NCBI GenBank assembly: GCA_015501055.1
Contig: JADNYV010000290.1
Span: 1-43,746 of the forward strand
DNA from: Mucidula mucida
Lineage: Eukaryota > Basidiomycota > Agaricomycetes > Agaricales > Physalacriaceae
Length of the DNA: 43,746 bases
Direction: 5' to 3'
Shown here: piece by piece, positions 1 to 8,858 of the stretch
Numbering within the stretch: position 1 is the stretch's first letter
Layout of the letters: each line of letters begins with the position of its first letter
Program-made: the position numbers and the translations under genes
The notes under the pieces: model-generated
What the model was told of the DNA's origin: nothing
Database searches by the model: none
Seen by the model: the letters and a program-made list of their open reading frames with translations, nothing else

Positions 1-357
1 GCCAAGAAGGTTGCAGCACGTCCCACCAGCTTTGGAACGCGGCGAGGAACTTCAAGACGTTCTTTTCCTTCAGTACCTGGCGTTCAAGCCGTCCAGTCCG
101 TCCGCCGGCGATCCAATGGGATAACATTTCCGGACGCTTTTGAGCAGGTAGGCGTTTTTCTTTCGGCGCCTTGCCTTGTACCCACTCTCGATCTCCAGCA
201 CCAACAAAAACAGCTCGCGAACATGTTTCTGACCACTGGCGGCATCAAACTCCTTCAAGGCGTCCGCCAACCAAGTCTTCCTCAGACTTTGGTATCGGAC
301 ATCATCAAAGAGTTTTGCGTCATCAGGCGATCCTGTAGGAGGAGGAGGAGGAGGAGG
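1..357 (-). CDS. Partial hypothetical protein, runs off left edge
   Basis: A minus-strand reading frame covers about 357 down to 70 and continues in a shifted frame to the window edge. The first part (from SPDDAKLF) is charged and helical. The second frame ends in a WW-then-LQPSWR segment, a pattern I associate with agaricomycete hypothetical proteins that often sit near KDZ elements. The shift at about 105-130 has no clear GT-AG intron, so it may be a one-base indel or an unusual splice. The upstream (CCT)n tract ending in ACAG could be the polypyrimidine tract and acceptor of an intron, which would join this exon to the gene at 463-2635. I could not find a donor of matching phase. Function unknown. 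Confidence 0.4.
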
Positions 358-370
358 AGGAGGAGGAGGA
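337..370. repeat. (AGG)n trinucleotide microsatellite
   Basis: About eleven AGG units in a row. On the minus strand they read as CCT repeats that would encode a poly-Pro run, or would act as a pyrimidine tract just before the CTACAG at 331-336. Confidence 0.9.
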
Positions 371-462
371 TTCTGCATTTGAGAAGGTGAAGAGGACGTC
401 GTGCTCTGGCCGACTACACGCTCGGCTTACTTCCATATGCATGTCAGGCGCTTCTTCCACCT

Positions 463-2635
463 CTACTCCCACTCCCATTTCGACATCCATTTCGACATCT
501 CGTCTCTAGCACCGTTGATATTCGGCCCCAAGACCGAGACCTTGTCCCCTTTGTCCACCTTGTTCGCCTCCGTCGTTGTCATTTCAACCTCGCTGCCGTT
601 TCTAATCAGCTGCTCGTCAGGCAGCGAGCTGTCCTTGTTGATGATGTTCCTCAACAGTGTCGGTATATTGACAACGTCTTTTAACGTTGTTGCTGTTGGG
701 GACAAGTTTGCCATCAGTGGGTGGGCAAAACACGATGATTTGCGTAGCGGCGCGCTGTCGCCCTTCTTCCTAAGTGTTGGCGTTGGTCGTGGTTTTTTCT
801 TCGGCGCTTCATAGTTCTCCTTCTCCTCCAGATCCGCCATGTCTCCCCTCGCTATTGCATCCAACGCTACCTTCTTGTATCCTTCGGCGTCCAACACTGG
901 CAGTACCGCCCCGAGTGGAGCGTGTTTCTGCATGTAATCCAAACCCGCCACTGCCAACCGGTTCGACCTGATCTGCGCGTTACGCTGGACCTCGTACGCA
1001 CTGAGCTTCGGCGCTGGTTGCATGTTACCCCTGCTCTTCCTCGGCTTGGGCACTATGTTGTCGTTGGAATCAGCGGATTCGTCTTCCGAGTCGCTCTCCA
1101 TGCTGGACCTGGAATCCGAACTCCATGGGTGTGGGTTGGCAGGGTCTTCATCGTCGCTAGAGTCGTCATCGCTATCTAAGGTGGACTCAAGGATTGGCTT
1201 TTTTATGACGGCGGCTTGCTGGGTTTCCTTCGACGGAGCGCCTTTCCCGGCGGCCTGGGTGTCGTCCTCGAACGAGATTAAATTCAAAGTATCCGGGAGT
1301 TCAACGCCTTTCGTAGAGGGATTGGGACCATTTTGAGTGACGATGACCGCCGATGTGTCACTGATAGCCGCCGTCGCATTGGTCGTAAAATCGGTGGCCT
1401 TGAAATTGCGCTGTCTTAACGGAGACACTTCTGGAAGCATAACCTCCGCCGTCTGCTCCTCAGAGTAGCACGTGGCGAGGTACCTCTTGAAATCCTCGAC
1501 GAACGCGCCCAATTTATCCTTTCCCCACCATTCTACAAACGTCAATGGTACCGCGTCATTGTTTCCGCTGACGCAAATACTGAAAAGTCATGTTAAATTT
1601 GTAGATCAACATGGGGTGCGCGATTACCTACTTGAACATTCCCGTCTGTCCATCGTATTGACCCATCGGACCGCCGCAAATGGTGAAGGTACGCAGTGCG
1701 GTCCTGGCTTTGATACCCTTATTGACCTCGAGTAGGAAGGTTTTGGCATTCGCCACGGCGCTAGGAAACTTGTCAGCGCGCAATTCACTGACTCAATTAT
1801 GGAACTCACCTCGCACGGCTCAGTGGATCCTTTTGAGGTCCTGCCTCGATCCCTGCTTTATAGTCCGCCTTTGCCTTATCGCCTTCCGCCTCCACCTGCT
1901 CCTGGTATTTCTTCCTCTTGGGCTCAGACAATGTCTTGAAAACCTTGCGAACCATTGTGGAGCAGAAGTTGACCCGCTTCTCAGTGGATTCCTTTGGCCG
2001 AGCATCCCACGTGTCGTTGATGGTCTTCTTCAGATTCATACCCTGGACCCAATGGTCCTCCATGAAGGCGTAAGCGGCGTGGCACTGTCGGGGCGGCTGC
2101 TGGATGCCCAGCAGGCGCATCATGAACATCTCAAAGGTATTGGTTGCATCTCGCTTGGGCGATGGCGTGGCGGACGCGTTTGCCTTGCCCTTTTTGGGGT
2201 TGACGCGATAATTAAACCAACGACGCAGGCGCTGAAGCATCCTCAGCGCAGGTCTCGTGTTTCAACAAAATTACTTACCTCTGTAATGGTATCGATGTGT
2301 TCCCGACGCTGTACCTCCTCCTCTGGTGTACGCTTGACCTTGGGTTTCGGCGCCTCCGGGTCATACTCCTTGAGCCCATCGGGCTCTTCAACCTCGGTCA
2401 TCGGCCAAGGAAAATGGAAGTTGTAAAGGTTGACAAAGTCCTTCAATTTCGCCTCGCTGTGCTGCCAGCCTCGCGCTCGAGCGGCTGCATACACCGGCAG
2501 CAGTGGCAAGAACACGCTCTCTCTTTTCCCATCCATCCACCCCTTCGCATTCCGGCGCGTACTCTTCTCCTTTTTGGTGTACCTGGCTTTGCCCGAGGTG
2601 GCGGCCACTACCTTATTGCTCTTAGTGGAGCCCAT
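463..2635 (-). CDS. HMG-box-like hypothetical protein, 4 exons, 674 aa
   Basis: Exons 2635-2279, 2231-1810, 1760-1632 and 1579-463 join in phase with GT-AG introns of 47-52 bp and give 674 residues. The N-terminal exon is basic (start MGSTKSNK) and has an FLPLLPVYAAARARG helix. Exon 2 starts RLRRWFNYR and carries a segment at about residues 155-225 resembling an HMG box: PPRQCHAAYAFM, then FKTLSEPKRKKYQEQ. The C-terminal half is Ser/Asp/Glu-rich and disordered, with Lys-rich patches. Exon 3 has a short hydrophobic unit around TICGGPMGQYDG. The gene is divergent from the viroplasmin-domain gene, with 258 bp between starts. The HMG assignment is from pattern only; a nucleic-acid-binding role beside the KDZ transposase is inference. 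Confidence 0.7.
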
Positions 2636-2893
2636 AGTGCTGTACAGCGGCAAGAACTCGACTTGTGGCGTAGGTTGATGACGGTCGCTCTGGTTTCGCG
2701 AATTCGGGATATCGGGCCACCAGCATTGGTCACGAGGCTCCCCATTATGGACAGCATGCGCCTTTGTCGCTGAAATTCAAAATTCAGGCGCCGTTTCCTG
2801 GCGCCGGCACCATGGTATGTCCTATCTTCCGATGGGTCTTGATTTGGTTTTAAAATTTGATCTGACCTCCAGAACGGTTTCCTACCTGTTGCC
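2636..2893. promoter_or_regulatory. Divergent intergenic promoter region
   Basis: 258 bp between the start of the minus-strand HMG-like gene and the start of the plus-strand viroplasmin-domain gene. It must hold both promoters. I see no strong TATA box. Confidence 0.4.
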
Positions 2894-3539
2894 ATGTCCG
2901 ACAAAGCCACTGACAAGACTGGCGACGATGTGCGGGCATCGTCGCCAGCTTCGGGAGCTCAATTGGACTCTGGTAAGCTACTCAGTCTAGCCGGTATTAT
3001 CGTGTACTGATGTTCGGGCTCAGCAACTGCAGGACCAGCGCCGCCGTCCTACACAGAGCCTTCGTTTCCCGATGGCTTTGTTCCCAACGCACACATCCCG
3101 CTCTCCGGCTACGTCGACGACTCACATGCCTTGAGGTCCGGTGTGCTGTTTTCTGTCGTTCCGACTGCTCCGCTCCGCCCTGCATTTCTGCCCAAGCGCG
3201 AAAACACTCGCACATATTTCTATTGTGTGACTAAAGGGCTCAAAGTTGGTATCGTCACGGATCCGTCAGTATTCTTCACAACTTTGTTCCCCCATCTTGC
3301 TTATCCTTCCAATTCGCAGAGCCGATGCGATGGCACAGACGAATGGCATTTCCAACGCCATGAACCTCAAATTGTCGTCCCACAGTGCCGCGTTGGAGTA
3401 TTTCAACGAGGAGTTGGCCAAGGGAAACATCAAGATTTGTTGCCCCCGTCGTCCCCGGCCGTGAGTCAAACATTGTTGTTCAAACTTATGCTAACTACCG
3501 TCATTCAGTCAATATGTCTGTAGCTGTGTCGTTGTGTAG
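2894..3539 (+). CDS. Viroplasmin/RNase H1-N-type domain protein, 163 aa
   Basis: Exons 2894-2972, 3024-3264, 3320-3460 and 3509-3539 join in phase with canonical introns of 48-55 bp. After a Ser/Pro-rich N-terminus, residues about 80-150 match the RNase H1 N-terminal (caulimovirus viroplasmin, Cauli_VI) pattern: an aromatic strand TYFYCVTKG, then KVGIVTD, then NGISNA, then a helix SAALEYFNEELAKGNI. In the family this small fold binds RNA:DNA hybrids or dsRNA. No RNase H catalytic domain follows; the protein ends CSCVVV. It neighbours a second protein with two such domains in the same orientation, 61 bp downstream. The domain is recalled by pattern; the role is inferred. Confidence 0.75.
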
Positions 3540-3600
3540 TCATGTATTTTGGATACTGGGTTCTGCTGTATAAATATGATCCTACATTCCGCCCCCTTCC

Positions 3601-4589
3601 ATGTGTATGCCTATCATTCGAATGATGACTCCCTCCAAGACCTCCAGGACCCAGCAACCGCGTTCTCCTGTCCTCATCGTCCTCACGGATTTGAGCGGAG
3701 ATGAAGATCATACAATAGCTGCTTCCGCGCCGGTTGGTTCGTCACCGACGTCATCGGCATCGCCTACGCGATCTGACAATGCTCTGCCTCCTTCCCATGA
3801 TCAGGATGATATCGCTGAGGCCTTGGCGTCTCTTGATCTAGGCACTCCAGATACCACTCTGTACGCTATCAGCGGATCTGGGACAACCACCGATTGGTAT
3901 GTTGTCCTATTTGATATGTTCCTTGCCCATATAACATTCTTCTAAGGTCCGAGGCATCGGCTCACCAGCAACAAGGCGCGCACGTTCTGACTCTCTCTCC
4001 CCGCAAGAAATCACGAAGAAGAGCTCAAGTGTTTGTCGTGTTCATTGGACGCGTCCCAGGCGTCTATTGTACTTGGTACGTTTACTTATCGCACTCTTCG
4101 TCATCTCCATATCATTTTCAACAGGCCTGAAACTAAGTCTCAGGTGTCGGGAGAAACTTGCTCCCTTTACTTATCGTATTTGACACTGGAATTTGCGCAA
4201 GCTGCCTACGCCTACGCCCAAGCAAGGGAGTGGGTACATACATCAGCCGCCATGGCCCCACGCGCTTTCCAGCGTGTTACCCTTCTGCACCCGCCCCTAC
4301 TAGAACATCTTGAATCTAATCCGACAGCCGCGGGTGTCGCTGCGGCGCGGTGGTATGTTGTTTATGCGGGCATTCAGCCAGGAATTTATCGGACGTTGTG
4401 AGTGCATCATTTCACGGGATTTCTATTAAGATTTCTATTAATAACATGTGCCACAGTGTCAAGTCGGGAATGAACTGGATCGGTGTCCCCGGAGCGGCAC
4501 AGGAGTCCTTTGTCAGTCTCGAACGTGCACGCGCTGCCTTTCAATGTGGTATAGCTAACCGGCGTATCATTCGGCTCGATGTTGTCTAA
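3601..4589 (+). CDS. Tandem viroplasmin/RNase H1-N-type domain protein, 276 aa
   Basis: Exons 3601-3896, 3947-4075, 4125-4397 and 4457-4589 join in phase. In-frame ATGs at 3601, 3607, 3622 and 3625 make the start uncertain (268-276 aa). The N-terminal 100 residues are Ser/Pro/Asp-rich. Two copies of the RNase H1-N-like fold follow. The first has VFVVFIGRVPGVYCTW, a QVSG turn and an AQAAYAYAQ helix. The second has RWYVVYAGIQPGIY, a WIGVPGA turn and a RARAAFQCG helix. Both keep the aromatic/basic strand and Gly turn that bind hybrid nucleic acid in RNase H1. No catalytic domain is present. With the gene upstream, three such domains lie within 1.7 kb. Confidence 0.75.
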
Positions 4590-4623
4590 TCTTGTTTCCG
4601 CGTGTGGCACAATGAAATATATT

Positions 4624-5330
4624 TTACTTCGACTCGTACGGTATGAATGTCGAACAGGCAAGGGTACGCTTTTTCAGTGCTTTAACCAGAGTCTTCTTCT
4701 GTATATGCTTCAGCAAATCTGTGAGATAAGTTTCGACCGTTTGGAAGTCCGCATTTGCCTCAGCAAGGATCTGCATTTGCTCCCTTTCAACACCACCACA
4801 GACCGCCTCGAGCCCAGTCAGAGAACCCTTGAAGGCGTTGTGAAAATGTTCAATACGCGAAATTTCATCTTTGACGTGTTGCGCGGCATATCGATTGTCC
4901 ACGAGATCGGCACATGAACAGGCGTAACGCCACACATAGTCGCAAAAGGCGCCTCCCGTGTGCCGACGCAGACTGTCGTGGTGACTAGTAGCTTCATCCA
5001 GAAGCTCCTTCATACTTAGAAGTTGTTGTTTCCTAACAAAGAATCAATACAGCCTGTAAGAGTAGATCATGATTCGACGTACATTAACCTGTTAGCTGGA
5101 TCAGCAGCAATCATGGATGCAACTTCTTCTTGACGTCTCCTGCGCGTGTATCTTGCAGCAGACTTCTCGAGCATATAATCTCTATGGCTGTGAGGTGTCA
5201 TTTAGAAACTATAGTACGCTAATAGTCGACCGTGGACATACCCTTCATAATATCGCCGGTTACGTTCTTTTGTGGCTTCCTTGCGCTCCTCCTCAGTATG
5301 ATACAGTCGAGGACGTCCTGCAGGAGCCAT
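4624..5330 (-). CDS. GRPRLY-start hypothetical protein, 198 aa
   Basis: Exons 5330-5242, 5187-5089 and 5032-4624 join in phase to 198 residues. The start MAPAGRPRLYHTEEER, followed by an Arg/Lys-rich helix with RRYYEG and ARYTRRRRQ, is a pattern I recall from many agaricomycete hypothetical proteins. GRPR resembles an AT-hook-like minor-groove binder, so DNA binding is plausible but not shown. The C-terminal part is helical with Cys residues and no motif I recognise. The donor of intron 2 is the weaker GTTAAT. The 3' end is convergent with, and 34 bp from, the tandem viroplasmin gene. Confidence 0.65.
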
Positions 5331-5842
5331 TTGATGATGGCAAGACAGTAATAAGACGGGAACACAGAAACGGTGATGATCGTCTGAAAGACAAAGGTGA
5401 ACGCGCCATAAGTAGAGGATCTTGCTCAGATATCACATTCTTTAAACTTTTTTCAGATTTTAATCGCCTTTTTGTCTGATTTTTTGGTAGGAGCAGGCTA
5501 GCTCACAGTAGTTTTATTTCGCGTAAATTTCTGATATATATCTTAGGTGTGCGCCTCGTCGGGCAATGCCCGAGGTTGGCGCGCAAGAGCGGTGCTTGAT
5601 CGCTTTATGACGTATGGGCTACTGACCCTTCTGGGAACTGCTTTCTCTCTTTCTATCGGCCATGATGGTATTGCGGATATATCGTGCGGGTGTTAACACT
5701 GCGGCGCGGGTCTTCAATACCGGACGGTCTCTCTTTTTGCTTGATTAGCGACATATCTATTCAGACAACAATTTTCCCGTCCTGCGCTGGTGCACTTGCT
5801 TAGATTTTTCACTCTGTTCTGAGAAGGACAAAATAATGTTTA
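5331..5842. other. Intergenic, no gene seen
   Basis: About 510 bp between a gene start and the 3' end of the next minus-strand gene. I see AT-rich stretches and no convincing coding frame, repeat or RNA gene. Confidence 0.5.
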
Positions 5843-6696
5843 TTAAAGATCCGCTACTCTCCGCTCATACATAACGTCGTCGCAGTCGCAAGGATTGGGG
5901 CACCCACACAGACGCTCATTTATGTGTTCGTCTATCAGCACCCCAGTCAGCACTTTGTCCACACGCATTCGCTCCCGCAGGATCTCCTCCCGCTCCTGCT
6001 CCTCCAGGGCATGTCGGATATTGTAGCGTCTCTGATACTCCGCCGCACCGATGCCCGACTCCATAGCAGCTAAGTCATATCAGACTAACGGCTCATGACG
6101 GTACTTGAATACATACTAGGCGGATAGTCGCAATGAGGCGAATCAACGTCTTCATGATGTCCCAGTTGCGGTCCCAGTGGTCCAGTCCCATGGCTGCCTG
6201 AAACATCAGGCGGTTGATGTGGCTGCTGTTACATAGATTGGCCAAATAGATAATGTCGTCGACGGCGATGATGCCACTATTCTGGAACGCCTCTGTGAAC
6301 GCGCTGCCATGGGCAAGGTCCAATTGTTCTCGGATCCAGTATGACACGGCGTGTGGAGATCCCCTCGGGAAAAGTCCTGTATGGTTCTTGGGCGGCGGGG
6401 TGACTGGCCGCGCTGCCGCAATATCCTCGAGTGAGTACGATGCTAATTACTAGGGTGCTGTTTTGCTCACCAGGAATTATTTTCATCTTGTACATAGATC
6501 CGTCGAAGGACGCGCACTCTCGATGAAATAGCGGCCTCTGAGCGCGAAGCTTCTCGCGCAGCATCCTTGAGAAATCGATAAGTGGGTATGGTATGCCCAG
6601 AGCGAGTCTGAGGACGTACTTCTGTGCTCGCTTGATGGGCTTGAGGTCCTCTGCGCAGAATGAATTGAACTTGCAACGCTTGGGAGGATAGGGCAT
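5843..6696 (-). CDS. SAM-like small protein A, one splice join off by one base
   Basis: The likely start is 6696 (MPYPPKRCKF). An upstream in-frame ATG at 6816 lies only 3 bp from the start of the divergent gene. Exons 6696-6471 and 6412-6117 join in phase. The second carries a helical domain with YWIREQLDL, then an F-to-G(I) turn, DDIIYLA and a final WDIMKTLIRLIATIR helix, which looks like a SAM-type five-helix domain and is shared with the next two genes. The last exon (6069-5843, acidic, ending ERRVADL with a CGCPNPCDCD cluster) is entered one base out of phase: the donor reads CTAGTATGT, where CTAGGTATGT would fit. Either an indel or a different C-terminus. Confidence 0.5.
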
Positions 6697-6819
6697 GAGG
6701 GGGGAATGCAAGGAGGGTGAAAGTTCTGCAGACAAATCGCAACACACGGTCAATCTGAAAAAGGAATCCCTGAGATCGAAAGTGGCTTGATTGCGACCAC
6801 CGCCAGCCGCACTCATTGA
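6697..6819. promoter_or_regulatory. Short divergent promoter region
   Basis: Only 123 bp separate the chosen start of SAM-like gene A (-) from the start of SAM-like gene B (+). Both promoters must overlap here or lie in transcribed sequence. Confidence 0.4.
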
Positions 6820-7405
6820 ATGGCCAGTCCGAAGAAAAGCAGGAAACCAACCAAGGGAACAGTTGCCAAGCCTGGTCCTGTGCAAACAGTGTTCAGGTTT
6901 ACTCCGACGCCGTTGACGGGGCGCAAGTAAGTATTGTCTTCTCTTGATCTTTGCACGGAAATTTACCTGTATGTCGACAGACGCGTGGAGCGGCGCCTTC
7001 GCGCACTACGCCGGTGCGCACCGACTATGAACTTGGCGTGGGCAAATATTATACTCGTACGTGCTGCGACGTCTGGTTATGCTTGCTCTACTGACAAAGT
7101 GTCTAGGTGCTGCCGAACCTACCCAACCTCCGGCTGAACCAACTTTTACATGTCCGCCGGATCTAGGATTCATTCATGTCGAAGTCGGTCGATGGCTCGA
7201 GCAAAACAATTTGACCCACCTTGAGGAGAAGTTTCGCGCCATGGGCGTCTATACTCATGACAATGTCGTCAATTTGGCGTTGGATATTCGTAACGAAGAG
7301 CATCGCGTCGACTTTCGGATAGGTACAGAGGAGGAGGGCAACGCTTGGCGCCATCTGAAGCGCTCTCTCTACCGTTACGCTCGCCAACTCGATACTTCTG
7401 CCTAG
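6820..7405 (+). CDS. SAM-like small protein B, donor of exon 1 off by one base
   Basis: Exon 1 (6820-6926) encodes a basic tail starting MASPKKSRKPTKG. Exon 2 (6981-7056) and exon 3 (7107-7405) join in phase and read into a helical domain: VGRWLEQNNL, FRAMGVYT, DNVVNLALDI, then WRHLKRSLYRYAR. The order of helices and the W/L, F-x3-G and final R-rich helix match gene A and gene C and resemble a SAM domain. Exon 1 joins exon 2 one base short: the donor is CGCAAGTAAGT, and CGCAAGGTAAGT would restore phase. Total about 160 residues. Function unknown; SAM domains mediate protein or RNA binding. Confidence 0.55.
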
Positions 7406-7616
7406 TGGCGGCCTTGGGCCCGCCAACCGTCAAATAATTTGAATATAAACTTATTTCAGATCAATTTCAGATTTTATTTGAGATACATAGCCTTCTGATG
7501 CGCATGGACAAGCCGCTAGAGTGTATGGCCTCGACGACTTGAAATTCGGACCTTGGCGATGTCGGACAATACGCCGCCACCATTGATCGCTCCTTGTTGC
7601 CTTCTCTTCAAGTTCA

Positions 7617-8270
7617 ATGGAGGCATCGCACCGCGAGAAATTCAGCTTCACTGAGGCTGATGTTTACATAGGGAATCCGCAAGCACAGAGGTCAGTAGTT
7701 CATTTGGCAGCTATTGGGTGATTATTGATGTTCTGTCACAGAGTAATATTTGGCTTTATCGACCAGCGCCGCGAGAACTCTTCTCTGGGGAGGAACGAGA
7801 TGGGCAAGGACCTTTTCGACGCTCTCATCGAATGGAATGGCGTTGTTTTGGCGTCTACTTTTTTGGAGTGTGGGATACGGACTGTGGCGGATCTTCGGTG
7901 CGCCGCGATGGGATGCACGCATGCTGGCTTCCGCAAGGCATTTATCATGGCCTTTGGAATGCGCCCATTGGATCGAAACACAACCTCCTTGGGCACGTTA
8001 ATCCGCCGAGTGGGGTGCTGCGACGTCAAGCTCCAAAGTAGGTGCTTACCAGTGGGTTTGGACATCAACTGACGTGTTGTGGTAGACCCTTCACTCTATG
8101 GCCCCCATATTTCCTTGCGCATGGAACACTTGGACGAAGTGAATAGCTATCTGTCTGACTCGACGTCTCCGGACAAGCATCGGATCGATTCCAACTTACA
8201 GCGCGACATCATTGCTCTCGCCGATGAGATGGAGAAATTCAGTATTAATGATGAAACTTTGTTCACCTAA
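7617..8270 (+). CDS. SAM-like small protein C, 184 aa
   Basis: Exons 7617-7690, 7742-8037 and 8086-8270 join in phase (introns 51 and 48 bp) to 184 residues starting MEASHREKF. The middle part has the same helix plan as the two upstream genes: LFDALIEWNGVVLAS, F(L)ECGIRTVADL, GFRKAFIMAF, then a basic TLIRRV turn. The C-terminus is acidic and ends INDETLFT. This is the intact member of the three. It could act with the neighbours by SAM-SAM contacts, but that is inference; no enzyme motif is present. Confidence 0.65.
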
Positions 8271-8358
8271 ATAGACATTTTTGTCCCCTGTTCAATGTAG
8301 TCTTGCGCATCTGGTAACAAACAAATTTATTGGCAGGAACTGTCGCGTCGAATGACTT

Positions 8359-8637
8359 CTACAACTGGGCGCATGGTTTCTTATCAACCTGGGTTACACG
8401 AAAGTTCCCGTCAAGGGAGAGATCCAGCTCTTTCATTCTGGAAACCCAGTAATCCCTGTTGGCGTAAAGCTCGCCGCGTATGAGGTCCGGTTCTGCGCGG
8501 CCTCGATTAGCGGACTGAGTTTGTGAAGGCGCGATGACAGACGTACCAGGACGTGGAGTCTGCTGACGAGGCTGCTGACGAGAGCGAGGGTGCCGACGAG
8601 GGCGAGGCTTAGGATGGTTGCCTGGAGCGCGCTGCAT
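8359..8637 (-). CDS. Pro/Arg-rich small hypothetical protein, 92 aa
   Basis: A 92-codon frame. The N-terminal 45 residues are Pro, Arg and Gln-rich (low complexity). The C-terminal half (RAEPDLIRGELYANRDYW, then LDLSLDGNFRV) looks like ordinary folded sequence. It is convergent with SAM-like gene C, 88 bp apart. An upstream exon may exist. No family recognised. Confidence 0.4.
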   Translation of the reverse strand: MQRAPGNHPKPRPRRHPRSRQQPRQQTPRPGTSVIAPSQTQSANRGRAEPDLIRGELYANRDYWVSRMKELDLSLDGNFRVTQVDKKPCAQL

Positions 8638-8858
8638 TTTGAACGTTGATCTTGGTGGCGTGGTTGAAGTAGACGGTCTGACCTAAATAGGATGAGGTGA
8701 TCTATGGACCTGGATCTCATACGTCATCACTTATCTTTCTCCCTTTTCTTCCTCCTGCGTTTTTAAATCAGTGTTTTTTTTCGGCCGAGTGAACGGAGAG
8801 AATCGCGGCTGGGGCGGGTACGCTGTTTGTCCTTTGTGCTGGATGCTCACTCTGACCC

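Noticed and set aside
401..814. Plus-strand frame opposite the HMG-like gene
   Set aside because: Antisense shadow of exon 4 of the minus-strand gene, which is in phase over four exons.
8720..8858. T-rich stretch as a terminal inverted repeat of the KDZ element
   Set aside because: No matching inverted copy seen downstream of 12,900; it is more likely a promoter.
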